Shown one piece after another: positions 24,440 through 33,641 of a stretch of 64,000 nucleotides of DNA. The stretch's first letter is position 1; each line of letters opens with the position of its first letter. The notes below the pieces were generated by a model. That model saw only the letters and a list, made by a program, of their open reading frames with translations. It made no database searches and had not been told where the DNA came from. Origin of the DNA: Chloroflexota bacterium (GTDB lineage: Bacteria; Chloroflexota; Dehalococcoidia; Lucifugimonadales; UBA2985); contig JAPPHY010000007.1 in NCBI GenBank assembly GCA_028877205.1, forward strand, positions 172,766 through 236,765, given 5' to 3'. The translations under genes and the position numbers were made by a program.

Positions 24440-26002
24440 CTAGTGCCAGAAGGCGCGCTCGCCGGTAAGTACCATTGAGATGCCCGCGGCGTCCGCGGCG
24501 TCTATCGAGGCCTGGTCGTTGATGGAGCCGCCCTGCTGCACGATGGCCGCGATTCCGTAGCTTGCCGCCAGCTCCACGCTGTCCTGGAATGGGAAGAAGG
24601 AGTCGGACGCCAGGATCGCGCCTCGGGCGCGCTCCCCGGCCTGCTCCAGCGCTATGCGGGCCGAGCCCACCCGGCTCACCTGGCCGCTGCCTATGCCCAG
24701 CGTAACGCCGGCCGCCTCGTCCCAGACCATGATGGTGTTGGAGCGGATGTGTCGCATCAGTAGCCAGGCGTCCTCCATGCCGCTCAGCTGCTCCGGCGTT
24801 GGCTGGACGCGCGTGGCCACTCTCCATGCCTCCCGGTCGATGGGCGACGTGTTGGCCTGCTGGTACAAAAGCCCGCCGGGCACCTGTTTGACGTTGACGC
24901 TTCCGGCGGGAAGCGCGCCAAGCTCGTCTACGGTGTAGAGCACCATGCGCCTGCGAGTCCTGCGCAGGATGGCCACGGCCTCCTCGGACGCGCCGGGCGC
25001 AACGATGGCGTCTATGTTGGACGACTCCAGCTCCCGGAAGCGGGCTACCACTTCCGCCGTCTCCACGTCCATCGGCCGGTTCAGCCCGATGATGCCGCCG
25101 AAGGCCGACGTGGCGTCCGCGTGTATGGCCTTCTCCAGCGCCTCGGCGGACGTTGCGCCGAACGCGAAGCCGCTGGGAGTGGCGTGCTTGATGACCACCG
25201 CCGCCGGCCTGTCCATGAAGTCACGCACGCTCTCCAGCGCCGCCGACATGTCGTACACGTTGCACAGCGACGGCTCCTGCCCGAGCAGCTGTGAGCCGGA
25301 CGCGAGACTCGCGTAGCCCAGAAGAGGCTCCGTGTACAGCGCGCCCAACTGGTGGGGATTCTCTCCGTAGCGAAGCTGCTGCACCCTGTGGTATGCCAGC
25401 GTGAGCTCCTGAGGAAACGCCCCCTCCGGGTCCTCGCGGCGCAGGTACGACGCAATGAGCGTATCGTAGTAGGCGACATGCTGGAAAGCCTTGTGGGCCA
25501 GGCGCCGCCGCTCCTCCAGCGAGAGGCCCTCGCCTGCCAGCTTCTCCGCGACCCAGGAGTAGTCAGCGGGGTCAACCACCACGGCTACGAATGGGAAGTT
25601 CTTGGCAGCGGCGCGTATCATGGTGGGGCCGCCTATGTCGATGTTCTCCAGCGCGTCGTCCAAGGTGACGCCGGGACTCGCGATCGTTGCGGCGAACGGG
25701 TACAGGTTGACGGCGACGACGTCGATGGTCTCCATGCTGAGGCCGGCAAGCTCCGAGACGTGGCCGGGGTCGTCGCGGCGGGCCAGGATGCCGCCGTGGA
25801 TGGCGGGATGGAGCGTCTTGACGCGGCCGCCCAGGATCTCCGGCGAGCCGGTGAAGTCGGACACCTGCTGGACCGGCAGGCCCGCGTCCGCGATCGTCTG
25901 ATGGGTGCCGCCCGTGCTGATCAGGTCGGCGCCCGCCCTCTGCAGCTCTCGCGCAAAGTCCACCACGCCGTTCTTGTCGAATACGCTGAGCAGGGCCTTC
26001 AT
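24440..26002 (-). CDS. purH: Bifunctional AICAR transformylase / IMP cyclohydrolase
   Basis: A 520-residue enzyme for the last two steps of IMP synthesis. The N-terminal cyclohydrolase (MGS-like, about 1-190) starts ALLSVFDKNGVVDFAREL and has STGGTHQTIADAGLPV and RVKTLHPAIHGGIL. The C-terminal transformylase has IKHATPSGFAFG and ends with the family tail SDSFFPFQDSVELAA and TGERAFWH. The first motif reads KHATPSG where many bacteria have KHxNPCG. ATG 26002 follows GAGGAGGTG. Last gene of purF-purM-purH. Confidence 0.95.
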   Translation of the reverse strand: MKALLSVFDKNGVVDFARELQRAGADLISTGGTHQTIADAGLPVQQVSDFTGSPEILGGRVKTLHPAIHGGILARRDDPGHVSELAGLSMETIDVVAVNLYPFAATIASPGVTLDDALENIDIGGPTMIRAAAKNFPFVAVVVDPADYSWVAEKLAGEGLSLEERRRLAHKAFQHVAYYDTLIASYLRREDPEGAFPQELTLAYHRVQQLRYGENPHQLGALYTEPLLGYASLASGSQLLGQEPSLCNVYDMSAALESVRDFMDRPAAVVIKHATPSGFAFGATSAEALEKAIHADATSAFGGIIGLNRPMDVETAEVVARFRELESSNIDAIVAPGASEEAVAILRRTRRRMVLYTVDELGALPAGSVNVKQVPGGLLYQQANTSPIDREAWRVATRVQPTPEQLSGMEDAWLLMRHIRSNTIMVWDEAAGVTLGIGSGQVSRVGSARIALEQAGERARGAILASDSFFPFQDSVELAASYGIAAIVQQGGSINDQASIDAADAAGISMVLTGERAFWH

Positions 26003-26036
26003 CGGCCACCTCCTCGTTTTGAAGTACGAAGCAAGG

Positions 26037-27044
26037 TCAGTCCAGGGTCACGCCCTCGTCCGCCACCACCTCTCCCGCCCATACGGCCTCCGGCACGAGC
26101 CGTAGCACCTCGTCGGCGCGCTCCGGCGAGCAGGCCAGCACCATGCCAACGCCCATGTTGAACACGCGGTACATCTCGTCCGGCTCGACCCCACCCTCCT
26201 CCTGGATGAGCGTGAAGATCGGCGGGACTCGCCAGGCAGACGTGTCGAAGCGAGCGCCGAGGCCCGCGGGCAGAATGCGGGGCACGTTCTCCGGCAGACC
26301 CCCGCCTGTGATGTGTGCCATGCCACTGATGAGCGGCAGGACCGGCTCCAGCAGAGGATAGTAGCACCGGTGGGGCTCCATCAGGGCCTCTCCCAGCGTT
26401 GCGCCGAGCTCCGGCACCGTCCGATCGAGGACGGATGGGTTATCGTCCACACCGAACACCCTGCGAGCCAGGGAGTAGCCGTTGGTGTGCAGGCCGTTCG
26501 AGGGCACCGCCAGCAGCACATCACCCTCAGCTATAGTGGAGCCGTCCAGAATGGCGTCTTCCTCGACCACGCCCACCGCGAAGCCGGCCAGGTCGAACCC
26601 GTCCTCCGGATAGATGCCCGGTAGCTCCGCGGTCTCGCCGCCGATAAGGGCGCATCCCACGGCCCGGCATGCCTCAGCGACGCCCCGTACAAGCGCCTCG
26701 GCTCTCTCCGGCACCAGCCGTCCCACGCCAAGGTAGTCGAGGAAGAAGAGGGGGGTTGCGCCGGAGACGAAGACGTCATTGACGCAGTGATTCACCACGT
26801 CGACGCCCACGCTCTCGAAGCGGCCGGTCAGGGTGGCGAGCATGAGCTTGGTTCCCGGCGAGTCCGTGCTGGACACGAGCACCGGCTGTCGATAGCCCTG
26901 CAGCCGGTACATTCCGCCGAAGAACCCTACGCCGCCTATGACGTTGGGCCCGTGCGTGGATTCGGCGAGGGTCTTGATGGCCTCTGTTGCCTGTCGCGCG
27001 GCTCCCAGGTTGACCCCGGCTGCGAGGTAGGTCTCACCCGCCAT
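26037..27044 (-). CDS. purM: Phosphoribosylformylglycinamidine cyclo-ligase (AIR synthetase)
   Basis: A 335-residue ATP-dependent enzyme of the PurM superfamily that closes the imidazole ring. Visible marks: YLAAGVNLGAARQATEAI, a glycine-rich GGVGFFGGMYRL, ATP-site VSSTDSPGTKLMLA, CALIGGETAELPGIY, and HITGGGLPENVPRILP. It begins 6 bp after the purF stop and ends 34 bp before purH. Confidence 0.95.
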   Translation of the reverse strand: MAGETYLAAGVNLGAARQATEAIKTLAESTHGPNVIGGVGFFGGMYRLQGYRQPVLVSSTDSPGTKLMLATLTGRFESVGVDVVNHCVNDVFVSGATPLFFLDYLGVGRLVPERAEALVRGVAEACRAVGCALIGGETAELPGIYPEDGFDLAGFAVGVVEEDAILDGSTIAEGDVLLAVPSNGLHTNGYSLARRVFGVDDNPSVLDRTVPELGATLGEALMEPHRCYYPLLEPVLPLISGMAHITGGGLPENVPRILPAGLGARFDTSAWRVPPIFTLIQEEGGVEPDEMYRVFNMGVGMVLACSPERADEVLRLVPEAVWAGEVVADEGVTLD

Positions 27045-27050
27045 TGCGCG

Positions 27051-28502
27051 TCATCCCAGGGCGGGGACTTCGAGGGCCAGCTTGTTCATCTCCAGCTGGA
27101 CGGGAATGGGGTGGTCGCCGGTGAAGCAGCCGGCGCAGTGCGAGTTGCCGTTGCCTCCCACGGTCTTGAGTAGGCCCTTCACGCTCAGGTAGCCCAGCGA
27201 GTCGGCGCCCACGAACTGTTGGATCTCTTCGACACTCTTGTTGGCGGCGATGAGCTCGCGGTAGGAGGCCATGTCCACGCCAAGCTGGCAGGGGTGCCTG
27301 ATGGGCGGGGCGCACACGCGAAGGTGGACCTCGGTGGCGCCGGCCCTTCTAACCAGGCGCACAACGTGAGGGGTCGTGGTGCCCCGTACTATGCTGTCGT
27401 CGACGACAACGACGCGCTTGCCGGCCAGCACCTCGGGAAGGGTGTTGAACTTTAGCTGCACGCCAAGGTCGCGGACGCGCTGGTCAGGCTCGATGAAGGT
27501 GCGCCCCACGTAGCGGTTCTTGAGCAGTCCCTCGCTGTAGGGAATGCCGGCCTCCCGGGCGTAGCCAACGGCCGCCGCCGTCGCGGAGTCCGGTACGCCG
27601 ATCACCACGTCGGCGTCCACAGGGTGCTCCTTCGCAAGCTGTGCGCCCATCTCCTGGCGCAGCGAGTAGGTCAGCCGGCCTCCCAGCACGCTGTCGGGCC
27701 GCGCAAAGTAGATGTACTCGAAGACGCAGAATGCGCGGCGCCTCTGGCCGCCTCGGTAGAGCGTCCTCATGCCCTGGTCGTCGATGATGATCGCCTCCCC
27801 GGGCTCGATCTCGCGGTGCAGCGTTGCGCCCAGGTGGTCGAGCGCGCAGCTCTCCGACGCCACGATCCAGCCGCCGTTCATCTTGCCCACGCACAGGGGT
27901 CGCACACCGAGGGGGTCTCGAATAGCAATGAGCGAGTCCAGCGTCAGGACCACCAGGGAGTAGGCGCCCTGCAGGCGGCGCATGAGGTACTGCACGCGCT
28001 CCGCCCAGTCGCGGCCGGGCGCGTTGGCTAGCAGCTGCGCCACGATCTCGGAGTCGGAGGTGGAGGTGAAGCGGCAGCCCCACTCCTCAAGCTCCTGGCG
28101 GAGCGGCAGGGCGTTGACCACGTTGCCATTGTGGCCCAGGGCCAGCTCTCCGTAGGGGCCGCTGGCGAGAATGGGCTGCGCGTTGCAGAGGATGCTGGAG
28201 CCTGCGGTGGAGTACCGGGTGTGGCCTATGGCGATGTGGCCGGTGAGTCGCTGGAGGTCCTGCTCGCGGAAGGCCTGCGCAACGAGGCCCATTGCGGTGC
28301 TGTTTCGGAGCGATTGACCGTCGCTGACGGCTATGCCGGCGCTCTCCTGGCCGCGGTGCTGCAGGGCGAAGAGTCCGAAGAAGGCGACGCGTCCCACGTC
28401 CTCGCCGGGTGCATAAACGCCGACCACGCCGCAGGCCTCCTGCGGCATGTCGTCCCAGTCCCCTGCCACCTCCACCCCGGGCGGAAAGGTCACCTTGCTC
28501 AA
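27051..28502 (-). CDS. purF: Amidophosphoribosyltransferase
   Basis: A 483-residue enzyme that starts purine synthesis from PRPP and glutamine. A 23-residue propeptide precedes the catalytic Cys24 (ACGVVGVYAPGEDVG). PRPP site: VVVVDDSIVRGTTT. The Cys-rich elements FCVFEYIYFARPD, CAPPIRHPCQLGVD and SHCAGCFTG match the iron-sulfur type known from Bacillus. The TTG at 28502 has AAGGGAG nearby. The gene has its own promoter and leads purF-purM-purH; it is divergent from nuo. Confidence 0.95.
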   Translation of the reverse strand: MSKVTFPPGVEVAGDWDDMPQEACGVVGVYAPGEDVGRVAFFGLFALQHRGQESAGIAVSDGQSLRNSTAMGLVAQAFREQDLQRLTGHIAIGHTRYSTAGSSILCNAQPILASGPYGELALGHNGNVVNALPLRQELEEWGCRFTSTSDSEIVAQLLANAPGRDWAERVQYLMRRLQGAYSLVVLTLDSLIAIRDPLGVRPLCVGKMNGGWIVASESCALDHLGATLHREIEPGEAIIIDDQGMRTLYRGGQRRRAFCVFEYIYFARPDSVLGGRLTYSLRQEMGAQLAKEHPVDADVVIGVPDSATAAAVGYAREAGIPYSEGLLKNRYVGRTFIEPDQRVRDLGVQLKFNTLPEVLAGKRVVVVDDSIVRGTTTPHVVRLVRRAGATEVHLRVCAPPIRHPCQLGVDMASYRELIAANKSVEEIQQFVGADSLGYLSVKGLLKTVGGNGNSHCAGCFTGDHPIPVQLEMNKLALEVPALG

Positions 28503-28541
28503 GAGCTCCCTTCCAAGGGGCGACGTAGATCGCGCATGGGG

Positions 28542-28571
28542 ATTGTAGTATCAATGTTGTGAGTCGGTCAA
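28542..28571 (-). promoter_or_regulatory. purF operon promoter
   Basis: Minus strand: TTGACC (28571-28566), 18 bases, TACAAT (28547-28542). Start near 28535, about 33 bases before purF. Confidence 0.55.
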
Positions 28572-28596
28572 TCCCCGCGTACGGTCGATGCTTCAA

Positions 28597-28625
28597 TTGA
28601 CACGGCCAGAGCGGTGATATATCCT
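28597..28625 (+). promoter_or_regulatory. nuo operon promoter
   Basis: Perfect TTGACA (28597-28602), 17 bases, TATCCT (28620-28625). Start near 28632. It lies in the 185-bp gap shared with the divergent purF promoter. Confidence 0.6.
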
Positions 28626-28687
28626 AGGCTAAGTCTGCAAGCCCCGTTATGGCGGCCGAACGCAGGCCGCCGGTCTGGAGGGACCAG

Positions 28688-29059
28688 TTGGCGCCTGAAG
28701 GATTTACCCTCAACTACACTGCGGTGGTGATAGCGGGTATTGTGGGGTTTGTGGGCATGGCGATAATGTTCGCCGCCTCCTTCATCCTCTCTCCCAAAAA
28801 GCGCACGCCTCTCAAGGACATGCCCTACGAGTGCGGCATCCCTCCCGCTCCCTACTCCTGGTCGCAGCTCCACATGCGCTACTACATCTTCGCAATTCTC
28901 TTCCTCATCTTCGACGTCGAGGCCGTCTTCCTCTTCCCGTGGGCCGTGGTGTTCCTCACCAGCATCGACGCCGTCTTCTACGAGATGCTCCTGTTCATCG
29001 CTATACTCTTCTTCGGGATCATCTACAGCTGGAAGAAGGGGGTGCTCCAGTGGAAGTGA
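28688..29059 (+). CDS. nuoA: NADH-quinone oxidoreductase subunit A
   Basis: A 123-residue membrane subunit with three spans. The family segment [22 protein letters not shown], with its conserved Cys, is followed by [20 protein letters not shown], the NuoA hallmark. The TTG at 28688 follows GGAGGG at five bases; ATG 28649 gives a longer but less supported N-terminus. First gene of the operon nuoABCDHIJKLMN. Confidence 0.92.
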   Translation: MAPEGFTLNYTAVVIAGIVGFVGMAIMFAASFILSPKKRTPLKDMPYECGIPPAPYSWSQLHMRYYIFAILFLIFDVEAVFLFPWAVVFLTSIDAVFYEMLLFIAILFFGIIYSWKKGVLQWK

Positions 29060-29571
29060 CGCTAGGCTCGGGCAACCAGGAGCCGCGAAGCATCCTGAAC
29101 CGGGCGGCGCCGGGCATAGTCACCGCCAGGTCGGAGGAGCTCATAGCGCTGGCCCGCAAATCTTCGCTGTGGCCCATGACATTCGGTCTGGCCTGTTGCG
29201 CCATCGAGATGATGAGCACATACATGGCCCACCACGACCTCGACCGGTTCGGCATAGTCCCCTGGCCCTCCGCCAGGCAGTCGGACGTGATGATTGTGGC
29301 CGGCACCGTGGTCAAGAAGATGGCGGAGCCGATCAAGATTCTCTACGAGCAGATGCCGGAGCCCAAGTGGGTCATAGCAATGGGAAGCTGCGCGACCAAC
29401 GGCGGGCCCTACTACCGCTCCTACTCCGTGGTGATGGGGGTGGACCACATCATTCCCGTGGACGTCTACGTGCCGGGATGCCCGCCCAGGCCCGAAGCCC
29501 TGCTGGACGGCATCCTCAAGCTGCAGGACAAAATCATGCAGGACGCCAGGGAGCGTGGTAGAAAGGCATAG
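29050..29571 (+). CDS. nuoB: NADH-quinone oxidoreductase subunit B
   Basis: A 173-residue peripheral subunit that holds the terminal iron-sulfur cluster N2. The ligands are visible in [10 protein letters not shown] (adjacent Cys pair), MGSCATNGG and [12 protein letters not shown]. The GTG at 29050 overlaps the nuoA end by 10 bases; a second GTG at 29056 is the alternative. Electrons reach quinone through this cluster at the NuoB/NuoD interface. Confidence 0.94.
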   Translation: MEVTLGSGNQEPRSILNRAAPGIVTARSEELIALARKSSLWPMTFGLACCAIEMMSTYMAHHDLDRFGIVPWPSARQSDVMIVAGTVVKKMAEPIKILYEQMPEPKWVIAMGSCATNGGPYYRSYSVVMGVDHIIPVDVYVPGCPPRPEALLDGILKLQDKIMQDARERGRKA

Positions 29572-30070
29572 ACCCGGGCACACTACCCCCCAGGCCGCCG
29601 TTGCCCTGGACGAGAAGGGGCAGGCCCTGGAACGACTGCTCCCGGACGTCCTGGCGCGGTTCAATCCCGAATTGGGCGCCGCAGTCGACCTTGTGACCGC
29701 CACCGTCAACCCATCGGACGTCGCCGAGGCCTGCCTCACGCTACGGGACTCGCCGGAGTGCCGGTTCGACTACCTCACCTGCCTCTGCGTAGTGGACTAC
29801 GAGGAGCATCTGCAGGTGGTCTACCACCTCTACAGTACAACCCACAAACACATGATGGTGCTCAAGGCCAACGTTTCGCCGGAGCAGGCCGTCGTTCCGA
29901 CCGTGACCTCCGTTTGGGTCGGCGCGGACTGGTTCGAGCGTGAGAGCCACGACCTGTTCGGGGTGACGTTCGACGGACACCCCAACCTGGCGCCCCTGCT
30001 GCTGTACGAGGGCTTCGAGGGATACCCCGGCCGCAGAAACTTCGAGATGCCGGAGTACGCGGAGTGGTAG
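29555..30070 (+). CDS. nuoC: NADH-quinone oxidoreductase subunit C
   Basis: A 171-residue peripheral-arm subunit. It has the central [18 protein letters not shown] strand pair and the family signature [24 protein letters not shown], which ends near EGYPGRRNF. It starts with GTG 17 bases inside nuoB and overlaps nuoD by 7 bases, so translation is probably coupled. It is separate from nuoD, not fused. Confidence 0.92.
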   Translation: MVERHRPGHTTPQAAVALDEKGQALERLLPDVLARFNPELGAAVDLVTATVNPSDVAEACLTLRDSPECRFDYLTCLCVVDYEEHLQVVYHLYSTTHKHMMVLKANVSPEQAVVPTVTSVWVGADWFERESHDLFGVTFDGHPNLAPLLLYEGFEGYPGRRNFEMPEYAEW

Positions 30071-31197
30071 ACGTAAGCGTGGAGAGCCAGTCGGAGGGCC
30101 AGCTGGACACGGTCCAGATGCTGGTCAACATGGGGCCGCAGCACCCCAGCACTCACGGCGTGTTCCGCATGGTGCTGATGGTGGACGGCGAGCGCATCGT
30201 CGACGTGGAGCCGCACATCGGCTACCTGCACCGCGGCTCCGAGAAGTTGTGCGAGGGCGAGATCTACGCCCAGATCGTCACGCTCTTCGACCGGCTGGAC
30301 TACATCAGCAACCTCAACAACGAAATGGCCTTCTGCCGCGCCGTCGAGAAGCTGATGTCGTTGGAAGTGCCAGAGCGCGCCGAGTACGTCCGCGTCATCC
30401 TGTGCGAGCTGAACCGGGTTGCCAGCCACCTGCTGTTCTTCGGCACGTTCGGCATAGACGCAGGCGCCATGACGCCCATCATGTACGCCTTCCGCGACCG
30501 GGAGAAGATACAGTCGATGTTCGAGGCCGTGACGGGCGCGCGCATGATGCACAACTATATTCGCATCGGCGGAGTCAAGAACGACGTGCCGGACGACTTT
30601 CGGCAGCGCATGACGGCGCTCATCGGGGAGCTGCGCCAAGGCATAGACGAGGCGGACCGGCTCCTGAGCTTCGGCGAGATTTTCCTGGCCCGCAGCAAGG
30701 GAATCGGCGTGATTGCCCCGGAAAGGGCCATAGCCTACGGCGCAAGCGGCCCCACGCTGCGAGCCTCCGGCGTGCCGATGGACGTGCGCAAGGACGCTCC
30801 CTACTCCATCTATGACCGGTTTGACTTTGGCATTCCGATAGGCGAGAAGGGCGACTCCTGGGACCGCTTCTACGTGCGCGTGGAGGAGATGCGCCAGTCG
30901 CTCAGCATCATCGAGCAGGCGCTGCGCGACATGCCGGAAGGCCCCACCATCACGCCGACGAGGCTCGTACTGCGCCCGCCGCAGGGCGAGGTGTACGTGC
31001 GCGGCGAAAACCCCCGCGGCGAGATTGGAGTCTACCTGGTGAGCAACGGTGCCGATCGGCCGTACCGCGTGAAGGTGCGCCCGCCGTCGTTCTGCAACCT
31101 GATGGCGATCAGGGAGCTGTTGCTGAACACCTATGTTGCGGACGCGGTCGTGATCCTGGGGTCGCTGGATATAGTGCTGGGTGAGGTGGACCGGTGA
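30064..31197 (+). CDS. nuoD: NADH-quinone oxidoreductase subunit D
   Basis: A 377-residue subunit related to the large subunit of NiFe hydrogenases; with NuoB it forms the quinone site. Marks: NMGPQHPSTHGVFRMVL near the N-terminus (with the conserved His), IGYLHRGSEKL, FCRAVEKLM, and a C-terminal SLDIVLGEVDR. The metal-binding cysteines of hydrogenases are absent, as expected. GTG 30064 overlaps nuoC; GTG 30079 is possible. Confidence 0.95.
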   Translation: MVDVSVESQSEGQLDTVQMLVNMGPQHPSTHGVFRMVLMVDGERIVDVEPHIGYLHRGSEKLCEGEIYAQIVTLFDRLDYISNLNNEMAFCRAVEKLMSLEVPERAEYVRVILCELNRVASHLLFFGTFGIDAGAMTPIMYAFRDREKIQSMFEAVTGARMMHNYIRIGGVKNDVPDDFRQRMTALIGELRQGIDEADRLLSFGEIFLARSKGIGVIAPERAIAYGASGPTLRASGVPMDVRKDAPYSIYDRFDFGIPIGEKGDSWDRFYVRVEEMRQSLSIIEQALRDMPEGPTITPTRLVLRPPQGEVYVRGENPRGEIGVYLVSNGADRPYRVKVRPPSFCNLMAIRELLLNTYVADAVVILGSLDIVLGEVDR

Positions 31198-32312
31198 TGC
31201 TGCTTGACGTTGCACTTTTGGTGGCCTTGTCCCTGACTCTTCTGACTGCGCTCTCGGTCGTGGTACTCTCCCTCGTGTGGATTGAGCGCAAGTTCCTGGG
31301 CCGCATACAGATGCGGATGGGCCCTATGCACGTCGGCCCGTTCGGGCTGCTGCAGCCGGTCGCCGACGCCATCAAGCTGATGGCCAAGGAGGACCTTCTC
31401 TCGTCCTGGGTGGACAGGGTGATCTACTGGGTGGCGCCGCTGGTGGTGTTCGTGCCCGTGCTGATGATATGGGTTACGATACCGGTGGCGCGAGACCTTG
31501 TGATCCGCAACCTGGACCTGGGCCTGTTCTACATCATCGCGTTCTCCGTGCTATCGATCGTGGGACTGGTGGCCGCGGGCTGGGCGTCTTCCAACAAGTA
31601 TGCCGTCCTGGGTGGATTCCGAGCCGCCGCGCAGCTGGTGAGCTACGAGATACCGCTCATACTGGCCGTGCTGGGAGTGGCGATGCTGGCGCAGTCGATG
31701 AACCTGGTCCAGGTGGTCAATGAGCAGAACGTGTGGGTCTACGCGCTGATTCAGCCCTTGGGACTGGTCATATTCTTCATCGCAGGTCTGGCAGAGCTTG
31801 GACGTACTCCGTTCGACATCCACCCGGCCGAGTCGGAGGTCGTGGGCGGGCCGTTCGTTGAGTACAGCGGAGCCCACTGGTCGGTCTTCTTCCTGGCCGA
31901 ATACATCAACACCTTTGCCATCGCCGCCCTCACGGTGCTGCTCTACTTCGGCGGCTGGCTGTTCCCGGGGCTGCCGGGCGACGTGCCCATCATCAGCCTT
32001 GCCGTTTTCCTGGCCAAGACGTACCTGGTGATACTGGTCATCTTCTGGATACGCGGCACTTACCCTCGCCTGCGCATCGATCAACTGATGTCGCTGGGGT
32101 GGAAGGTGCTGGTGCCGCTGGCGTTCGTGAACATCCTCATGACGGGCGCGTACCTCTTCTACGGCTGGCCCGCCTGGGTCCTTAGCCTGCTGTCGGTGGC
32201 GGTGCTGGCCGCCACGGTATGGGGGCTGAGCAAGGCCATGCGGACCGCGCCGAGGCCGGAGGTCACAGTGCGGATATACAACCCAACTTCGGAGGCAGGC
32301 CATGCTGGGTAA
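31197..32312 (+). CDS. nuoH: NADH-quinone oxidoreductase subunit H
   Basis: A 371-residue membrane subunit with eight or nine spans, at the junction of the two arms. Marks: ERKFLGRIQMRMGPMHVGPFGLLQPVADAIKL, split here as the quinone-channel loop and first helix, and AELGRTPFDIHPAESEVVGG. The ATG at 31197 shares its A with the nuoD TGA (TGATG) and has GAGGTGG upstream. It overlaps nuoI by 11 bases. Confidence 0.95.
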   Translation: MLLDVALLVALSLTLLTALSVVVLSLVWIERKFLGRIQMRMGPMHVGPFGLLQPVADAIKLMAKEDLLSSWVDRVIYWVAPLVVFVPVLMIWVTIPVARDLVIRNLDLGLFYIIAFSVLSIVGLVAAGWASSNKYAVLGGFRAAAQLVSYEIPLILAVLGVAMLAQSMNLVQVVNEQNVWVYALIQPLGLVIFFIAGLAELGRTPFDIHPAESEVVGGPFVEYSGAHWSVFFLAEYINTFAIAALTVLLYFGGWLFPGLPGDVPIISLAVFLAKTYLVILVIFWIRGTYPRLRIDQLMSLGWKVLVPLAFVNILMTGAYLFYGWPAWVLSLLSVAVLAATVWGLSKAMRTAPRPEVTVRIYNPTSEAGHAG

Positions 32313-32802
32313 CCTGAAGGGCCTCCTGGTCACCTTTGCGACCATGATCAGAAAGCCCGTAACCTACCAGTACCCCAAGGAGCACAAGCCCATCGAGGAC
32401 CGGTACATGGGTTTCCCAGTCCTCATGTGGGACGAGAAGGTGGAGGAGCCGTACTGCACCGGCTGCATGGTCTGCGTCCGGTACTGCCCCACGCAGTGCA
32501 TGACTGCCGTGATGAAGGACAACCCCCTCCACGCGGACGGCAAGAGCTCCCGGCGAAAGATAGTCGACACCTTCGAGATCAACCTGGGCAGGTGCATCGT
32601 ATGCGGCATCTGCGTTGACGTGTGCAACTTCGACGCCATCGAGATGAGCCATGAGCACGAGCTGAGCAAGTACGCTCGCAACGACAACCGCAGCGACCTC
32701 GGCAGGCTGCTGGAGATGGGCTGGGCCTACCAGCAGGAGACGGGATGGCGCCCCGCCAAGGAGAAGGCAGCGGAGGAGGCCACGGCGGAGGCCGAGAATT
32801 GA
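32302..32802 (+). CDS. nuoI: NADH-quinone oxidoreductase subunit I
   Basis: A 166-residue ferredoxin-like subunit carrying two [4Fe-4S] clusters, N6a and N6b. Ligand runs are CTGCMVCVRYCPTQC and CIVCGICVDVCNFDAIEM. Without nuoEFG in the operon this is the outermost iron-sulfur subunit, where an external donor such as ferredoxin or an F420H2-oxidising partner could dock. ATG 32302 follows GGAGG at six bases. It ends with an Ala/Glu-rich tail. Confidence 0.95.
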   Translation: MLGNLKGLLVTFATMIRKPVTYQYPKEHKPIEDRYMGFPVLMWDEKVEEPYCTGCMVCVRYCPTQCMTAVMKDNPLHADGKSSRRKIVDTFEINLGRCIVCGICVDVCNFDAIEMSHEHELSKYARNDNRSDLGRLLEMGWAYQQETGWRPAKEKAAEEATAEAEN

Positions 32803-33299
32803 GCCTGTCCCTCGCGGTCTTCTACCTGCTGAGCGCGGTGTGCCTTGCCGGCGCCATTGGAGTGGTGGTGTCCAGGAACGTGGTGTACGCCGCGCTGCTC
32901 CTGCTTGTGACGCTGATGGGGGTTGCCGGGTTGTACCTCCTGCTGCTGGCGGAGTTCCTCGCGCTGGTGCAGGTGCTCATATACGGCGGAGCGATAACCA
33001 TCGTGATTCTGTTCGTCATCATGCTGACGCGTGTCCACGAGTTCCGGGCCATGCGCGACAACCCGCAGTGGCCGCTGGCGCTGGTGACGGCTCTTGGAGT
33101 GTTCGCGCTGCTTGCGATTGCGCTGGTGAACGGCGCCCCGGACGAGACCGTCAGACGCGGCGTGAGCTTCAGCAGGCTGGGCGACAGCCTGTTCGCGCAG
33201 TGGGCGGTTCCGTTCGAGGTCGCCTCGCTCGTGCTGCTGGTGGCGCTCATCGGGGCCATCGTCATAGCGCGGGAGCGTGAGGAGGGAGAGGAAGAGTGA
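32799..33299 (+). CDS. nuoJ: NADH-quinone oxidoreductase subunit J
   Basis: A 166-residue membrane subunit with five spans. The LAEFLALVQVLIYGGAITIV helix, including the conserved pi-bulge region, identifies it. The TTG at 32799 shares bases with the nuoI TGA (TTGA) and has GGCGGAG upstream; the frame itself opens earlier. It overlaps nuoK by four bases. Confidence 0.92.
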   Translation: MSLSLAVFYLLSAVCLAGAIGVVVSRNVVYAALLLLVTLMGVAGLYLLLLAEFLALVQVLIYGGAITIVILFVIMLTRVHEFRAMRDNPQWPLALVTALGVFALLAIALVNGAPDETVRRGVSFSRLGDSLFAQWAVPFEVASLVLLVALIGAIVIAREREEGEEE

Positions 33300-33601
33300 C
33301 CCTTCTCCACTTCCAGCTTCTGGGCGCGGCGCTCTTCTCGATAGGCGTGTACGGCGTGCTCGCGCGCCGCAGTGCCGTGCTTATACTGCTGGCGCTGGAG
33401 CTGATGCTCAACGCGGTGAACGTGAACCTGATTGCCTATGCCGCGTACGGGACGCCGGCGGACTCGACGGGCCAGATCATAGCGATATTCGTGATCACGG
33501 TGGCGGCCGCGGAGGTTGGCCTTGCGATGGCCATTATCCTGAGGCTATTCCGCGACCGCGGCTCTGTGGACCTGGACGAAGTGGACCTAATGAAGGGGTA
33601 G
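33296..33601 (+). CDS. nuoK: NADH-quinone oxidoreductase subunit K
   Basis: A 101-residue, three-span antiporter-like subunit of the usual length. The proton-path glutamates appear in LLALELMLNAVNVNL and VAAAEVGLAMAIIL. GTG 33296 (GTGA overlap with nuoJ) follows a GAGGGAGAGGAAG run. Confidence 0.94.
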   Translation: MTLLHFQLLGAALFSIGVYGVLARRSAVLILLALELMLNAVNVNLIAYAAYGTPADSTGQIIAIFVITVAAAEVGLAMAIILRLFRDRGSVDLDEVDLMKG

Positions 33602-33641
33602 CCATCCAATAGACAATGCTTTTTCAGGCTGGGCAGATACG

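Noticed and set aside
29830..31215. 461-codon minus-strand frame opposite nuoC/nuoD
   Set aside because: Same reason: the plus strand encodes well-conserved NuoC and NuoD.
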